The notes beneath the pieces were generated by a model. It worked only from the letters and a program-made list of their open reading frames with translations. It did not search any database and was not told the origin of the DNA. The position numbers and the translations under genes were made by a program. From Amycolatopsis nalaikhensis (GTDB lineage Bacteria > Actinomycetota > Actinomycetes > Mycobacteriales > Pseudonocardiaceae): a stretch of 64,000 nt of DNA. The stretch is from positions 9,121,501 through 9,185,500 of the forward strand of contig NZ_CP127173.1 in the NCBI RefSeq assembly GCF_030264295.1. The letters run 5' to 3'. This document shows, piece by piece, positions 42,283 to 50,450 of the stretch. The number at the start of each line of letters is the position of its first letter. The first letter of the stretch is position 1.

Positions 42283-42930
42283 ATGGCGCGAGCACGCGAA
42301 GCAGCGAAGACCGAGGAAGCCGGGCCGCGGCCCGGCGGCCGCCCGCGTGACGCGGCGCTCGACGAGGCGATCATCCTGGCCACCCGGGCCCGCCTGGTCC
42401 GCGACGGCTATTCCCAGATGACGATCGGCGACATCGCGGCGGACGCGAAGGTCAGCCGCCCGACGCTCTACCGCCGGTGGACCACGAAGTTCGACCTGGT
42501 CGTCGACGCGCTGGACTACGGTTTCCGCAAGCAGCGCGACTCTTACAAGGTGGACCTGAGCAGCATGGCGCCGCGGGAGGCACTCGTCGAGGCCGTCCGG
42601 CGGCTCGACCCCACGTACTTCAACCCGGACGCGATGGTGCTCATGGGCAACTTCGCGGGCGAGGCGATCCGCACGCCGGAGCTGCTCGGGATCCTGCGCG
42701 AGCACTCGGTCGAGCCGCGGGTCACGCTCGTCGAGAACGTCTTGAAGCAGCTGCAGGAAAGCGGGGCCGTGCGGGAGGGCATCGACCGGCACACGATCGC
42801 GACGATGTGCTTCGGCAGCTACTTCGCCGCGTTCTACCGCGGGGAAACCCGGGAAGGGATCCCCGAGGCGGTCGTTTCGGTGCTGTGGCCCGCGATCGCG
42901 GCCGAGAAGAAGCCGCGTCGTCGCAGTTAA
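42283..42930 (+). CDS. TetR-family regulator of the nitroaromatic genes (inferred)
   Basis: 215 aa from ATG 42283; an in-frame ATG at 42274 is less likely because its ribosome site would touch the start codon. HTH at about residues 35-75 (DGYSQMTIGDIAADAKVSRP, TLYRRWTTKFDLV), then a ligand-binding domain with a Tyr/Phe-rich C-terminus (MCFGSYFAAFYRGE). It is flanked by the acetyltransferase and nitroreductase genes, and all four TGTAACG sites lie within 7 kb. It probably derepresses the set on binding a nitroaromatic or arylamine (inference). Confidence 0.88.
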   Translation: MARAREAAKTEEAGPRPGGRPRDAALDEAIILATRARLVRDGYSQMTIGDIAADAKVSRPTLYRRWTTKFDLVVDALDYGFRKQRDSYKVDLSSMAPREALVEAVRRLDPTYFNPDAMVLMGNFAGEAIRTPELLGILREHSVEPRVTLVENVLKQLQESGAVREGIDRHTIATMCFGSYFAAFYRGETREGIPEAVVSVLWPAIAAEKKPRRRS

Positions 42931-42940
42931 GTTCCATGTA

Positions 42941-42968
42941 TTGACTGTAACGTAAATCGGCGCATAAT
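42941..42968 (+). promoter_or_regulatory. Promoter with TGTAACG site C
   Basis: TTGACT (42941-42946), 16-bp spacer, CATAAT (42963-42968). The -35 overlaps TATTGACTGTAACG, identical over 14 bp to site D. The -10 is only 8 bp from ATG 42976, so the transcript should be leaderless or nearly so. Confidence 0.65.
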
Positions 42969-42975
42969 CGCCTCC

Positions 42976-43638
42976 ATGGATGTCCACGAGGCGCTGTACA
43001 CCACGCGCATGATGCGCCGCGTCCACCCCGACCCGATCCCGCCGGAGGTGCAGGCCCGGATCCTCGACGCCGCCATCCGCGCCCCCAACGGCGGCAACAC
43101 GCAGCGCTGGCACTTCCTGGCCGTCGACGACCCGGACACGAAGGCCGAACTCGCGGCCCTGTACGAGAAGTGCCGCGAGCGGGAGTACGCCGACATCGCC
43201 GCGGGCGCGCTCGCCAAGCCGGTGCACGACGCCGCCGAACACGCCGAAACCCTGCGCCGGATCAAGGCTTCCGGAGACTGGTTCACCGAGCACTTCACCG
43301 AAATCCCGTTGCTGCTGTTCGTCTTCGCGATCGACGACCACGGCGGCGCGAACATCTACCCGGCGATCTGGAGCGCCTTGCTGGCGGCCCGCGCGGAGGG
43401 CGTCGGCGGCGTCATCACGACGGTGCTGCGCTACGAAGCCGACCGGGTCCTGGAGCTGCTGGAGGTGCCGGCGGGCCAGGGCTGGCAGATGACGGCGATG
43501 CTGGCCATGGGCTACCCGCGCGGCCGCTGGGGCGTGGCGGCGAACCGGCGTCCGGTGCACGAGGTGAGCAGCCGAAACCGCTGGGGCCACGACTTCGGCG
43601 TCACAGTCCCGGACCCCCTCTGGCCCCCGAAGCCGTGA
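42976..43638 (+). CDS. Nitroreductase-family protein (second copy)
   Basis: 220 aa. FMN-contact region TTRMMRRVHPDPIP and AAIRAPNGGNTQRWHFLAV, with the C-terminal GYPRGRWG. Divergent in sequence from the nitroreductase at 40199, so it likely takes another substrate or is a dehydrogenase-type member of the superfamily. It has its own promoter carrying site C. Followed directly by copy 2 of the 95-bp palindromic repeat, which may end its transcript. Confidence 0.85.
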   Translation: MDVHEALYTTRMMRRVHPDPIPPEVQARILDAAIRAPNGGNTQRWHFLAVDDPDTKAELAALYEKCREREYADIAAGALAKPVHDAAEHAETLRRIKASGDWFTEHFTEIPLLLFVFAIDDHGGANIYPAIWSALLAARAEGVGGVITTVLRYEADRVLELLEVPAGQGWQMTAMLAMGYPRGRWGVAANRRPVHEVSSRNRWGHDFGVTVPDPLWPPKP

Positions 43639-43639
43639 C

Positions 43640-43734
43640 CCCAAGCGCCCCAATGTGGCCTTCGGTGCGTCAGACGCACCGAAGGCCGCCTTGGGTGCGT
43701 CAGACGCAACCAAGGCCACATTGGGGCGTTTGGG
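43640..43734. repeat. 95-bp palindromic intergenic repeat, copy 2
   Basis: 21-bp arms at 43640-43660 and 43714-43734 (one mismatch) enclose the same inner palindrome as copy 1 (22686-22780): CCTTCGGTGCGT and ACGCACCGAAGG. Sits exactly between converging genes ending at 43638 and 43740. Confidence 0.75.
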
Positions 43735-43739
43735 ACCCG

Positions 43740-44240
43740 TCAGTGGGTGGGGCGGTTCAGGCCGTAGCGGTGGACGACGTCGTCGAGCCAGTCCGGTTTT
43801 CCGTACGTCAGAACGTACTTCCGGGCCAGTGCCGCGAACTCCGGCAGCTTGTGCAGGTCTCCGCCGCCCGGGTGGGTGACCAGCAGCTCGCCCAGCTCGC
43901 GGAAATAGCGCTCGAACCCGCCCGGGGCGATCACCTCGATGATCCGGCCCGGCCGGTCGCCCGCGTTCCACATCGCGTGCATCTGCCCGCGCGGCTTCGT
44001 GATGTACCCGCCGGGCCCGAGGACGACCTCCTGGCCGTCCGACCGGAAGCCGATCTCGCCTTCCAGCACGATCGTATGCTCGTCCTCGCGGGTGTGGCTG
44101 TGCGGCGCCGTGATCGCGCCGACCGCGAACGGGTGCTCGACGATCGAGACGTCCGCCCCGGCGAGCTTGAACACCGCGCCGAACCCCGGGAGCGTGACGC
44201 TCTCCCCCGCCCCCGGTGGCACCACGGTCACTTCGGTCAC
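43740..44240 (-). CDS. Cupin-domain protein
   Basis: 166 aa from GTG 44240, chosen because AGGAGG lies 6 bp upstream; the ATG at 44246 touches that site. Single beta-barrel with cupin motif 1, PHSHTREDEHTIVLEGEIGF, and motif 2, PRGQMHAMWNAGDRPGRIIE, so a metal-binding site of His/Glu is complete. The C-terminal helix region (FERYFRELGELLVTHP) is common in quercetinase-like cupins. Last gene of the minus-strand operon with the Rieske system, 10 bp after the reductase; it may process or sense an aromatic intermediate (inference). Confidence 0.8.
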   Translation of the reverse strand: MTEVTVVPPGAGESVTLPGFGAVFKLAGADVSIVEHPFAVGAITAPHSHTREDEHTIVLEGEIGFRSDGQEVVLGPGGYITKPRGQMHAMWNAGDRPGRIIEVIAPGGFERYFRELGELLVTHPGGGDLHKLPEFAALARKYVLTYGKPDWLDDVVHRYGLNRPTH

Positions 44241-44250
44241 GCGCATCCTC

Positions 44251-45207
44251 CTAGAGGTCGAGCACCAGCTTGCGCCCGCAGGCGCGGCTGACGCAGGGGA
44301 AGAACGTCCGCCCGGTGGCCCGTTCGGCCTTGGACAGCACGACATCTCGGTGGTCGGGCACGCCTTCGAGCACACGGGTCTCGCACGTGCCGCAGTAGCC
44401 TTCTTCGCAGTCGGACTCGACGTCGACCCCGGCGTCGCGGATCGCTTCCAGCAACGTCGTTTCCGGGCCCGCCACGACCGTCACGCCGGTGCGGCGCAGC
44501 TCCAGCTCGACCTCTTCGCCGCCCGCGTCGGGCACCGCGGTGGCCGCGCCGAAGTGCTCGGTCTCGCACCGGACGCCAGCGGCCTCGCAGATCTCCGTGA
44601 CGTCGTCGAGCAGGCTGTTCGGGCCGCAGCAGTACACCACCGCGTCCGGACCCAGTGCGCCGACCAGTCCTTTGAGGTCGGGCCGCGGCTCGGCCGCGGT
44701 GTCCACGCACCGGACGCGCTCGCCGCCCGCGGCCACCAGCTCGGCGCGGAAGGCCATCGTCGCCGCGCCGCGTCCACAGTAGACGGCCGACCACGGGACC
44801 CCGCGTGCCGCGAGCGCCCGCGCCATCGGCAGCAGCGGCGTCACGCCGATGCCCCCGGCGATCAGCAGGTACTCGGCGGCGTCGGTCAGCGGGAAGTGGT
44901 TGCGCACCTCGGTCACGACGACTTCGCGGCCGATCAGCGCCGTGCCGTGGACTTCCGCCGAGCCGCCGCGGCCGTCGGCTTCGAGCCGGACCGCGATGTC
45001 GTACCCCGTGCGGTCGGCCGGGTCGCCGCACAGCGAGTACTGGCGGCTCAACCCGGACGGCAGCCGGACGTCGACGTGCGCGCCCGGCTCCCACGGCGGC
45101 AGCTGGCGTCCGTCCACAGCGGACAGGCGGAGGCCGACGACGCCGTCGGCCTCCCAGGTCAAGCGCGTCACGCGCAGGGCGTGCTCAGTAGAGGTCGAAG
45201 TACTCAC
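44251..45207 (-). CDS. Oxygenase reductase, phthalate dioxygenase reductase-type
   Basis: 318-aa class IA reductase. FMN domain with RQYSLCGDP near residue 55, NAD domain (LLIAGGIGVTPLLPMARAL near residue 110, CCGPNSLL) and a C-terminal plant-type [2Fe-2S] domain with SDCEEGYCGTCETRV and FPCVSRAC. Passes electrons from NADH through FMN and iron-sulphur to the Rieske oxygenase at 46618. GTG 45207 lies inside the 3' end of the glutamine-synthetase-like gene, so the two are co-translated. Confidence 0.9.
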   Translation of the reverse strand: MSTSTSTEHALRVTRLTWEADGVVGLRLSAVDGRQLPPWEPGAHVDVRLPSGLSRQYSLCGDPADRTGYDIAVRLEADGRGGSAEVHGTALIGREVVVTEVRNHFPLTDAAEYLLIAGGIGVTPLLPMARALAARGVPWSAVYCGRGAATMAFRAELVAAGGERVRCVDTAAEPRPDLKGLVGALGPDAVVYCCGPNSLLDDVTEICEAAGVRCETEHFGAATAVPDAGGEEVELELRRTGVTVVAGPETTLLEAIRDAGVDVESDCEEGYCGTCETRVLEGVPDHRDVVLSKAERATGRTFFPCVSRACGRKLVLDL

Positions 45208-46615
45208 GCTGCTCCCAATCGGTGACCGTGCGCTCGAACCGGGCGATCTCGGCCCGCTTCAAGCCGGCGTAGTACGCGACGAACTGCGCGCCCATCGCCT
45301 TGGCCAGGCCGGTGTCGGCTTCGAGGGCGTCGACGGCTTCACGCAGGTTCGCCGGCAGCCGCCCGGCTTCGGTGGTGTACGGGTCGTCCGCCGACGGCGG
45401 CAGCGGCAGCGCCGCCTCGATGCCCGCCAGCCCGGAGTGCAGCTGGGAGGCCATGTACAGGTACGGGTTGGCCGCGGACTCGCCGATCCGGTTCTCGATG
45501 TGGGTGCTGCCGTCCTCGGCCGAGCCGACGAGCCGAATCATCGCGCCGCGGTTGTCGCGGGCCCAGGCCACCCGGTCGGGGGCCATCGAGTACGGCTGGA
45601 ACCGCTTGTAGCCGTTGATCGTCGGGTTGGCGAACACGCACGCCGCCCGCGCGTGCGCGAGCTGCCCGGCGATGAAGTGCCGTCCTACCGAGGAAACCGG
45701 GCCTTCACCGTCCGCCGGGACGAACGCGTTGCGCGTGCCCTCGACGAGGCTCTGGTGCAGGTGCCAGCCGCTCGACTTGCTGTCGGCGATCTGCGGGCGG
45801 CACATGAACGTGGCGTGGTAGCCGGTCCGCCGCGCCAGCTGCTTGACCGTGCTGCGCAGGAGCACCATCGCGTCGGCCGGTCCGAGTCCGGCGGCCGGGT
45901 CGAGCGTCACCTCGAGCTGGTCGGCGCCGAACTCGACCTCGATGCTGCGCAGCTCGATCCCCATCCGGTCGAGGACCTCGCGGATCCGCCGGGTGACCGG
46001 CTCGACCTCGTCGCCGAGGTTCTCGCTGAGCAGCTGGTTCCCGCGGGTGATCGGCTCCACCGGCGTCGGGTGCGCGCAGACGCCGATGCCGTCGTCGTTC
46101 GGGACGTGCCCGGCGCGCCGGTAGAGGTGGAACTCGATCTCCAGCCCGGTCACGTAGCCGTACCCGGCGGCCCCGGCCCGTTCCAGCGCCGTGCGGAACA
46201 CGCCGCGGCTGCAGAACGGCACCGCTTCGCCGTTCTGGAACCGCAGGTCGCACAGCAGCCGGGCGGTGCCGGGCGCCCACGGGACGAGGTGGAACGTCGT
46301 CGGGTCGGGCACCAGCACGACGTCCGCGGCCCCGGCCATCTCGGCGACGCCGAGGCCGCCGTCGGCGTTGAAGGCGGAGAACACGGTGGTGCCGGAGGTG
46401 TCCTTGGACAGCAGCGTCGACACGCAGCCCAGCCCGGCGCGGAACACCGCGGGCAGCCCGCTCGCCGGGATCGTCTTGCCGTGCAACAGCCCGTGCTGGT
46501 CCACGAAGGACACCCGGATCGTCCGCAGGTCTTCGGCTTCGACGCGGGCGAGGACCGCGCGGGCCGCGTCCTGCTGCTCCGCGGTCCACACGCCGAACTT
46601 CTCGATGAACCCCAT
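45185..46615 (-). CDS. Glutamine-synthetase-like gamma-glutamylamide synthetase
   Basis: 476 aa. Beta-grasp N-domain (RVSFVDQHGLLHGKTIP) and catalytic domain with GLEIEFHLY near residue 155, a Glu in VEFGADQLEVTL, SGWHLHQSLVEG and NPTINGYKRFQPYS. No adenylylation Tyr loop is apparent. Between a Rieske oxygenase and its reductase, it resembles the arrangement in aniline/isopropylamine pathways, where such proteins join glutamate to an amine before oxidation. The candidate role is activating an arylamine, but the amine substrate is inference. It may also be an orphan polyamine-type enzyme. Starts 3 bp after the oxygenase gene stop. Confidence 0.85.
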   Translation of the reverse strand: MGFIEKFGVWTAEQQDAARAVLARVEAEDLRTIRVSFVDQHGLLHGKTIPASGLPAVFRAGLGCVSTLLSKDTSGTTVFSAFNADGGLGVAEMAGAADVVLVPDPTTFHLVPWAPGTARLLCDLRFQNGEAVPFCSRGVFRTALERAGAAGYGYVTGLEIEFHLYRRAGHVPNDDGIGVCAHPTPVEPITRGNQLLSENLGDEVEPVTRRIREVLDRMGIELRSIEVEFGADQLEVTLDPAAGLGPADAMVLLRSTVKQLARRTGYHATFMCRPQIADSKSSGWHLHQSLVEGTRNAFVPADGEGPVSSVGRHFIAGQLAHARAACVFANPTINGYKRFQPYSMAPDRVAWARDNRGAMIRLVGSAEDGSTHIENRIGESAANPYLYMASQLHSGLAGIEAALPLPPSADDPYTTEAGRLPANLREAVDALEADTGLAKAMGAQFVAYYAGLKRAEIARFERTVTDWEQREYFDLY

Positions 46616-46617
46616 GG

Positions 46618-48033
46618 TCAGTCCCGCCGGTAGGCGTCGGGCGAGGAGGACCGGTCGGGCTCGACGACCGAGCCCGGCACGCCGGCCGGTCCGGTGGCGA
46701 GCGCCGCCTGCAGCCCGGAGGCCCACGGGCTGGCCTTGCGCAGGTCGGCGATCGAGGCCGCCCAGTACCGCTCCCACTCCCCCGTCGGGCCGATGCCGTC
46801 GAGCGGGATCGGGCCGCGGCTTTCGACGTCGGCGCTGTCCTTGAGCAACGTGTCCGGGCTGCCGCCCTCGGCGACGGTGTCGATGGCCTGCAGCGCCATC
46901 CGCCGGTAGGTGACGATCGCCCGGTCGGACCGGCTGAGGTGCTCGCGGCTGCGGTCGTAGATGTAGCCCTGGCCTTCGACGGCCATCTGGTCGTGGACGT
47001 TGATGTCGCGCCCGAGCCCGGTGTAGGTCTGGGTGCGCTGCTCTTCCGGGTCGAACCGGTAGTTGTTGGCGCGGTTGCGGACCGGTTTGTAGTCCGGCAG
47101 CGTGATGCCCTCGAGCCGCTGGGCCCGCATGGTCGCCTGGTCCACCGGCTCGTCGAGGCTGGTGAACATCGCGTACCAGTAGCAGGAGACGTCGTCGATC
47201 GGCACGTGCCACTGGGTGATCGCCATGGTCGCGCTGAGCGGGATCGTGATGCCGTGCGGGAAGACCTGGTGGGTGATCCGCACGTGCGTGGACGAGCCGT
47301 CGAGGCCGTCCTTGTCGAGCGTGCGCAACGCGACGATCCGCTGGCCGTATTCGGTGCGGGCGTTGAGGATCTCCGGGCGGCCGTACTCGCGGAGGATCTT
47401 GGTCATCGGCAGGTCGGTGCCGAGCGAGGCGCCGCGGAACTGCTTGCCGTAGCTGTCGCCGGTGTCCTCGTCCTCTTCGAAGCGGTGCAGGTACGACGCG
47501 TGCGCCGGGTCGATGCCGACTTCGAGGGCCTGCAGCCAGTTGCAGTCGAGGTAGCCCTTGAAGGCGAAGGTGTACTCCTCGGGCGCGACGAAGCAGTCGA
47601 GCGACGGCAGGTTCGGCGGCTCGCCGTCGCCGAGGTAGGCCCAGACGATGCCGTTGCACTCGCGGACCGGGTACGCGCGGATCCGCACCTTGGCCTTGAG
47701 CTTGCTGTCCTCGGGCTCGGCCGGGGTGTCCAAACAGGACCCGCCGCGGCCGAACAGCCAGCCGTGGAAGTAGCAGCGCAGGCCGCCGTCCTCCAGCCGG
47801 CCGAGGGAGAGGTCGGCCCCGCGGTGGGCGCAGCGGCGGTCGATCAGGCCGAGCCCGCCGTCGTCGTCGCGGAACAGGACGAGGTCCTCCCCGAGGATCC
47901 GCACCGGCACCACCGGGCGGCCGGTGTCGAGTTCTTCCGACAGCGCGACCGGCTGCCAGTACAGGCGCATCCAGGCGCCGCCGGGCGTGCCCGGCCCGGT
48001 CTCGGTCAGCTTCCGGTTGTCCTCCGCGCGCAT
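46618..48033 (-). CDS. Rieske non-haem iron oxygenase alpha subunit (phthalate dioxygenase-type)
   Basis: 471 aa. Rieske [2Fe-2S] ligands in RRCAHRGADLSLG (C-x-H) and LRCYFHGWLFG (C-x2-H) at about residues 65-90. Mononuclear iron site in LEVGIDPAHASYLHRF, with bridging Asp and two His, plus a distal Asp. Phthalate dioxygenase/vanillate O-demethylase subgroup, which uses a single reductase, supplied here at 44251. First gene of the oxygenase / amide synthetase / reductase / cupin operon, divergent from IclR. Likely substrate: a monocyclic aromatic acid or its amide. Confidence 0.9.
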   Translation of the reverse strand: MRAEDNRKLTETGPGTPGGAWMRLYWQPVALSEELDTGRPVVPVRILGEDLVLFRDDDGGLGLIDRRCAHRGADLSLGRLEDGGLRCYFHGWLFGRGGSCLDTPAEPEDSKLKAKVRIRAYPVRECNGIVWAYLGDGEPPNLPSLDCFVAPEEYTFAFKGYLDCNWLQALEVGIDPAHASYLHRFEEDEDTGDSYGKQFRGASLGTDLPMTKILREYGRPEILNARTEYGQRIVALRTLDKDGLDGSSTHVRITHQVFPHGITIPLSATMAITQWHVPIDDVSCYWYAMFTSLDEPVDQATMRAQRLEGITLPDYKPVRNRANNYRFDPEEQRTQTYTGLGRDINVHDQMAVEGQGYIYDRSREHLSRSDRAIVTYRRMALQAIDTVAEGGSPDTLLKDSADVESRGPIPLDGIGPTGEWERYWAASIADLRKASPWASGLQAALATGPAGVPGSVVEPDRSSSPDAYRRD

Positions 48034-48046
48034 GACTGTGCTCCTC

Positions 48047-48152
48047 GTTCGATTACCGAACACTTCGTTCTTATGTGAGCAATGTAGGCAGCGGAGTTCG
48101 GCTTCCGCAAGACCCGTGTTAGGTTCTGCGACAGAGTGTGCGTTAATCGAAC
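48047..48152. promoter_or_regulatory. IclR-type sites in the divergent promoter
   Basis: GTTCG-ATTAC-CGAAC (48047-48061) is a clean dyad 14 bp from the oxygenase ATG. A related half, CGTTAATCGAACG, lies at 48141-48153 just before the IclR GTG. IclR-family proteins of aromatic pathways bind comparable imperfect palindromes. Assignment to the adjacent regulator is by position. Confidence 0.55.
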
Positions 48153-48161
48153 GGAGCAAGC

Positions 48162-48959
48162 GTGGCGAAGCTGAACGAACGGGACGAAGCACGCAGGGCC
48201 GCCCGCGAGGTGGAAGGCACCAACCGGGCCGACTACTCCGAGGCGCTCGAACGTGGCCTGCTCGTGCTGACGGCGTTCCGGCACACCGAAGAACGGCTGA
48301 CACAGGCTCAGCTGGCCCGCAAGCTCGAACTGCCCCGCGCGACGGTGCGCCGGGCGCTCCTGACGCTGGCCCACCTCGGGTACGTCGTGCCCGACGACAA
48401 GGCGTACCGCCTCGGCCCCAAGGTCTTGACGCTCGCCTCGGCCTACCTGACGACCAACCCGGTGAGCCAGGTGCTGCAGCCGGTCTGCGACGAGCTGGCC
48501 GAACGGTTCCAGGCATCGTGCACGGCGGCGGTCCTCGACGGCGCGGCCGCCGTGATGATCGCGCGGGCACTGCCGCGGCACAGCCTGCCCATCGGCCAGG
48601 GCATCGGGTTCCAGGTCCCCGCCACCCGCTCGGCGCTCGGCCTCGTCCTGCTCGGCGGGCTTGACGAGGAGCGCCGTCACCGGCACCTCGTCACGCACGC
48701 CGGGCTTAGTGAGGACGACTTGGCCGCGCTGGAGGCAAAGATCGCCGAGGCGGCCGAGGCGGGCCACGCCTATGTCGCCCATGAAGTCGAGACCGGGTTC
48801 CACTCGATCGCCGTGCCGCTGCACCGCTGGGACGGGACCGCGATCGCCGCGCTGAACGTGGGTGCTGGCGTGGAGCGGATGTCCGAAGCGGAGATGCACG
48901 AGCACGTCCTTCCCGTGCTGCGGAAAACGGCCGCCGAACTGCGGGCACAGCTCGTGTGA
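48162..48959 (+). CDS. IclR-family regulator (PcaR/PobR-type)
   Basis: 265 aa from GTG 48162 (CGGAG upstream). Winged HTH at about residues 25-85 (SEALERGLLVLTAFRHTEE, LELPRATVRRALLTLAHLGY) and an IclR effector domain ending in HSIAVPLHRWDGTAIAALNV. Close in pattern to protocatechuate and p-hydroxybenzoate pathway regulators. Divergent from the Rieske oxygenase operon, which it most likely controls in response to an aromatic acid. Confidence 0.9.
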   Translation: MAKLNERDEARRAAREVEGTNRADYSEALERGLLVLTAFRHTEERLTQAQLARKLELPRATVRRALLTLAHLGYVVPDDKAYRLGPKVLTLASAYLTTNPVSQVLQPVCDELAERFQASCTAAVLDGAAAVMIARALPRHSLPIGQGIGFQVPATRSALGLVLLGGLDEERRHRHLVTHAGLSEDDLAALEAKIAEAAEAGHAYVAHEVETGFHSIAVPLHRWDGTAIAALNVGAGVERMSEAEMHEHVLPVLRKTAAELRAQLV

Positions 48960-48980
48960 CCCTGGCTTACGTTTCAGATA

Positions 48981-49008
48981 TTGACTGTAACGGAACTTCC
49001 CCTTTACT
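48981..49008 (+). promoter_or_regulatory. Promoter with TGTAACG site D
   Basis: TTGACT (48981-48986), 16-bp spacer, TTTACT (49003-49008), in front of the MFS gene at 49063. The -35 lies within TATTGACTGTAACG, shared exactly with site C 6 kb away. Leader about 50 nt with GAAGGGAAG before the GTG. Confidence 0.65.
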
Positions 49009-49062
49009 GTCGCTGCCACCCCGCCCCGGCGACGTCGCCGAGCGCAGCGAAGGGAAGTTCCC

Positions 49063-50394
49063 GTGACGGCTTCGAAGCTCCCCGACCTCGCACTGTCCAC
49101 ATCGGACACACCGGACACGCCCGGCTCACCGCGGTACCGGCCGCTGCGTGCCTGGGCCGTCCTGCTCCTGCTGGCCGTGTTCATGGTGCTCAACTTCGCC
49201 GACCGCATCTCCCTCGCGCTGGCCGCCCAGCCGCTGATCCGCGAACTGCACCTCTCCGCGTCGGAGTTCGGCTTGATCAGCAGCTCGTTCTACTTCCTCT
49301 ACAGCGTCAGCGCGGTCGGCGTCGGCTTCCTCGCGACGCGGCACGTTCCGCTGAAGTGGTTGCTGTTCCTCATGTCCCTGCTCTGGGCCGCCACCCAGCT
49401 GCCCGTGTTCCTGTTCGCCAGCGGCGGTGTCCTGCTCGGCACCCGCGTCGGGCTCGGCATGGCCGAAGGCCCGGCGACCGCCGTCGCGAACTCCACCGCC
49501 TACAGCTGGTTCCCGCCGCATCGACGTGGCCTGCCGACCGCGCTGCTCACCTCCGGCGCGTCCGTCGCCAAGCTCGTCGCCGCGCCGTTGCTCACCGTGC
49601 TGATCGTGCGCGAGGGCTGGCGCTCGGCCTTCCTCGCGCTCGCGATCGCGGGCCTCGTCTGGTGCGTGGTCTGGTTCTTCGGCGGCCGCACCGGGCCGTT
49701 CGCCCCGGCCCCGGTGGCGACGCCGGACGCCGCGAGCCGGGCCGCGCGGCGGCGCACCTTCCTCACCGTCGTGCGCAGCCGGACCTTTCTCGTGCTCCTG
49801 CTCGCCACCTACCCGATGTACGCGCTGATCTCGGTGGTGCTCAGCTGGCTTCCGTCCTATTTGGAGGCCGGACTCGGGTTTTCGCCCATCACGTCCGGGT
49901 TCCTGTTCGGCCTGCCGAGCATCATCGGGATGGTCGTGATGCTCGGCGCGGGCTGGGTCACCGACCGGCTGCTCGCGGCGGGCGCGTCGGCGCGGGTCGC
50001 GCACGGCCTGGTGCCCACGCTCGCCCTCGCCCTCGGCGGTGTCCTGCTCACCCTGCTCCCTTTGGCCGGTGGCTCCCGGTATGTCGCGTACGCCCTGCTC
50101 GTCGCCGGGTACTGCCTGACGCTCGTGGCGCAGCCGATCGTCTACGCCGCGATCGGGACCGCGGCGGCGCCGTCGCAGCGGACGAGCGTGCTGAGCCTGT
50201 TCATCGCGCTGCAGAGCACGTCCGGGATCATCGCGCCGTGGGCGACCGGCGCGCTGGTCGACGCCGCCGGCGACCGGGTGTCCGGGTACAACACGGCGTT
50301 CCTCGTGCTCGGCGCGCTGATCGCCGCGGGCGGGCTCGTCGCGGCCCGCTTCTGCGACCCCGGCCGCGACGCGGCGCACGACGCACCCGCCTGA
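49063..50394 (+). CDS. MFS transporter, anion:cation symporter type
   Basis: 443 aa with twelve predicted membrane segments. Signature N-terminal helix MVLNFADRISLALAAQPLI, loop 2-3 region ATRHVPLKW and LGMAEGPATAVANSTAYSWF, as in ACS-family uptake carriers for aromatic acids and other organic anions. A central basic loop (near residue 225) separates the halves. It lies behind site D, so it likely imports the compound degraded by the island (nitrobenzoate or aminobenzoate would fit; inference). Confidence 0.88.
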   Translation: MTASKLPDLALSTSDTPDTPGSPRYRPLRAWAVLLLLAVFMVLNFADRISLALAAQPLIRELHLSASEFGLISSSFYFLYSVSAVGVGFLATRHVPLKWLLFLMSLLWAATQLPVFLFASGGVLLGTRVGLGMAEGPATAVANSTAYSWFPPHRRGLPTALLTSGASVAKLVAAPLLTVLIVREGWRSAFLALAIAGLVWCVVWFFGGRTGPFAPAPVATPDAASRAARRRTFLTVVRSRTFLVLLLATYPMYALISVVLSWLPSYLEAGLGFSPITSGFLFGLPSIIGMVVMLGAGWVTDRLLAAGASARVAHGLVPTLALALGGVLLTLLPLAGGSRYVAYALLVAGYCLTLVAQPIVYAAIGTAAAPSQRTSVLSLFIALQSTSGIIAPWATGALVDAAGDRVSGYNTAFLVLGALIAAGGLVAARFCDPGRDAAHDAPA

Positions 50395-50450
50395 CCGGCG
50401 GAAACGCGGTCAACTCAACCAATCCGGGCTCCCGCTCGTGTAGTAGAAGT

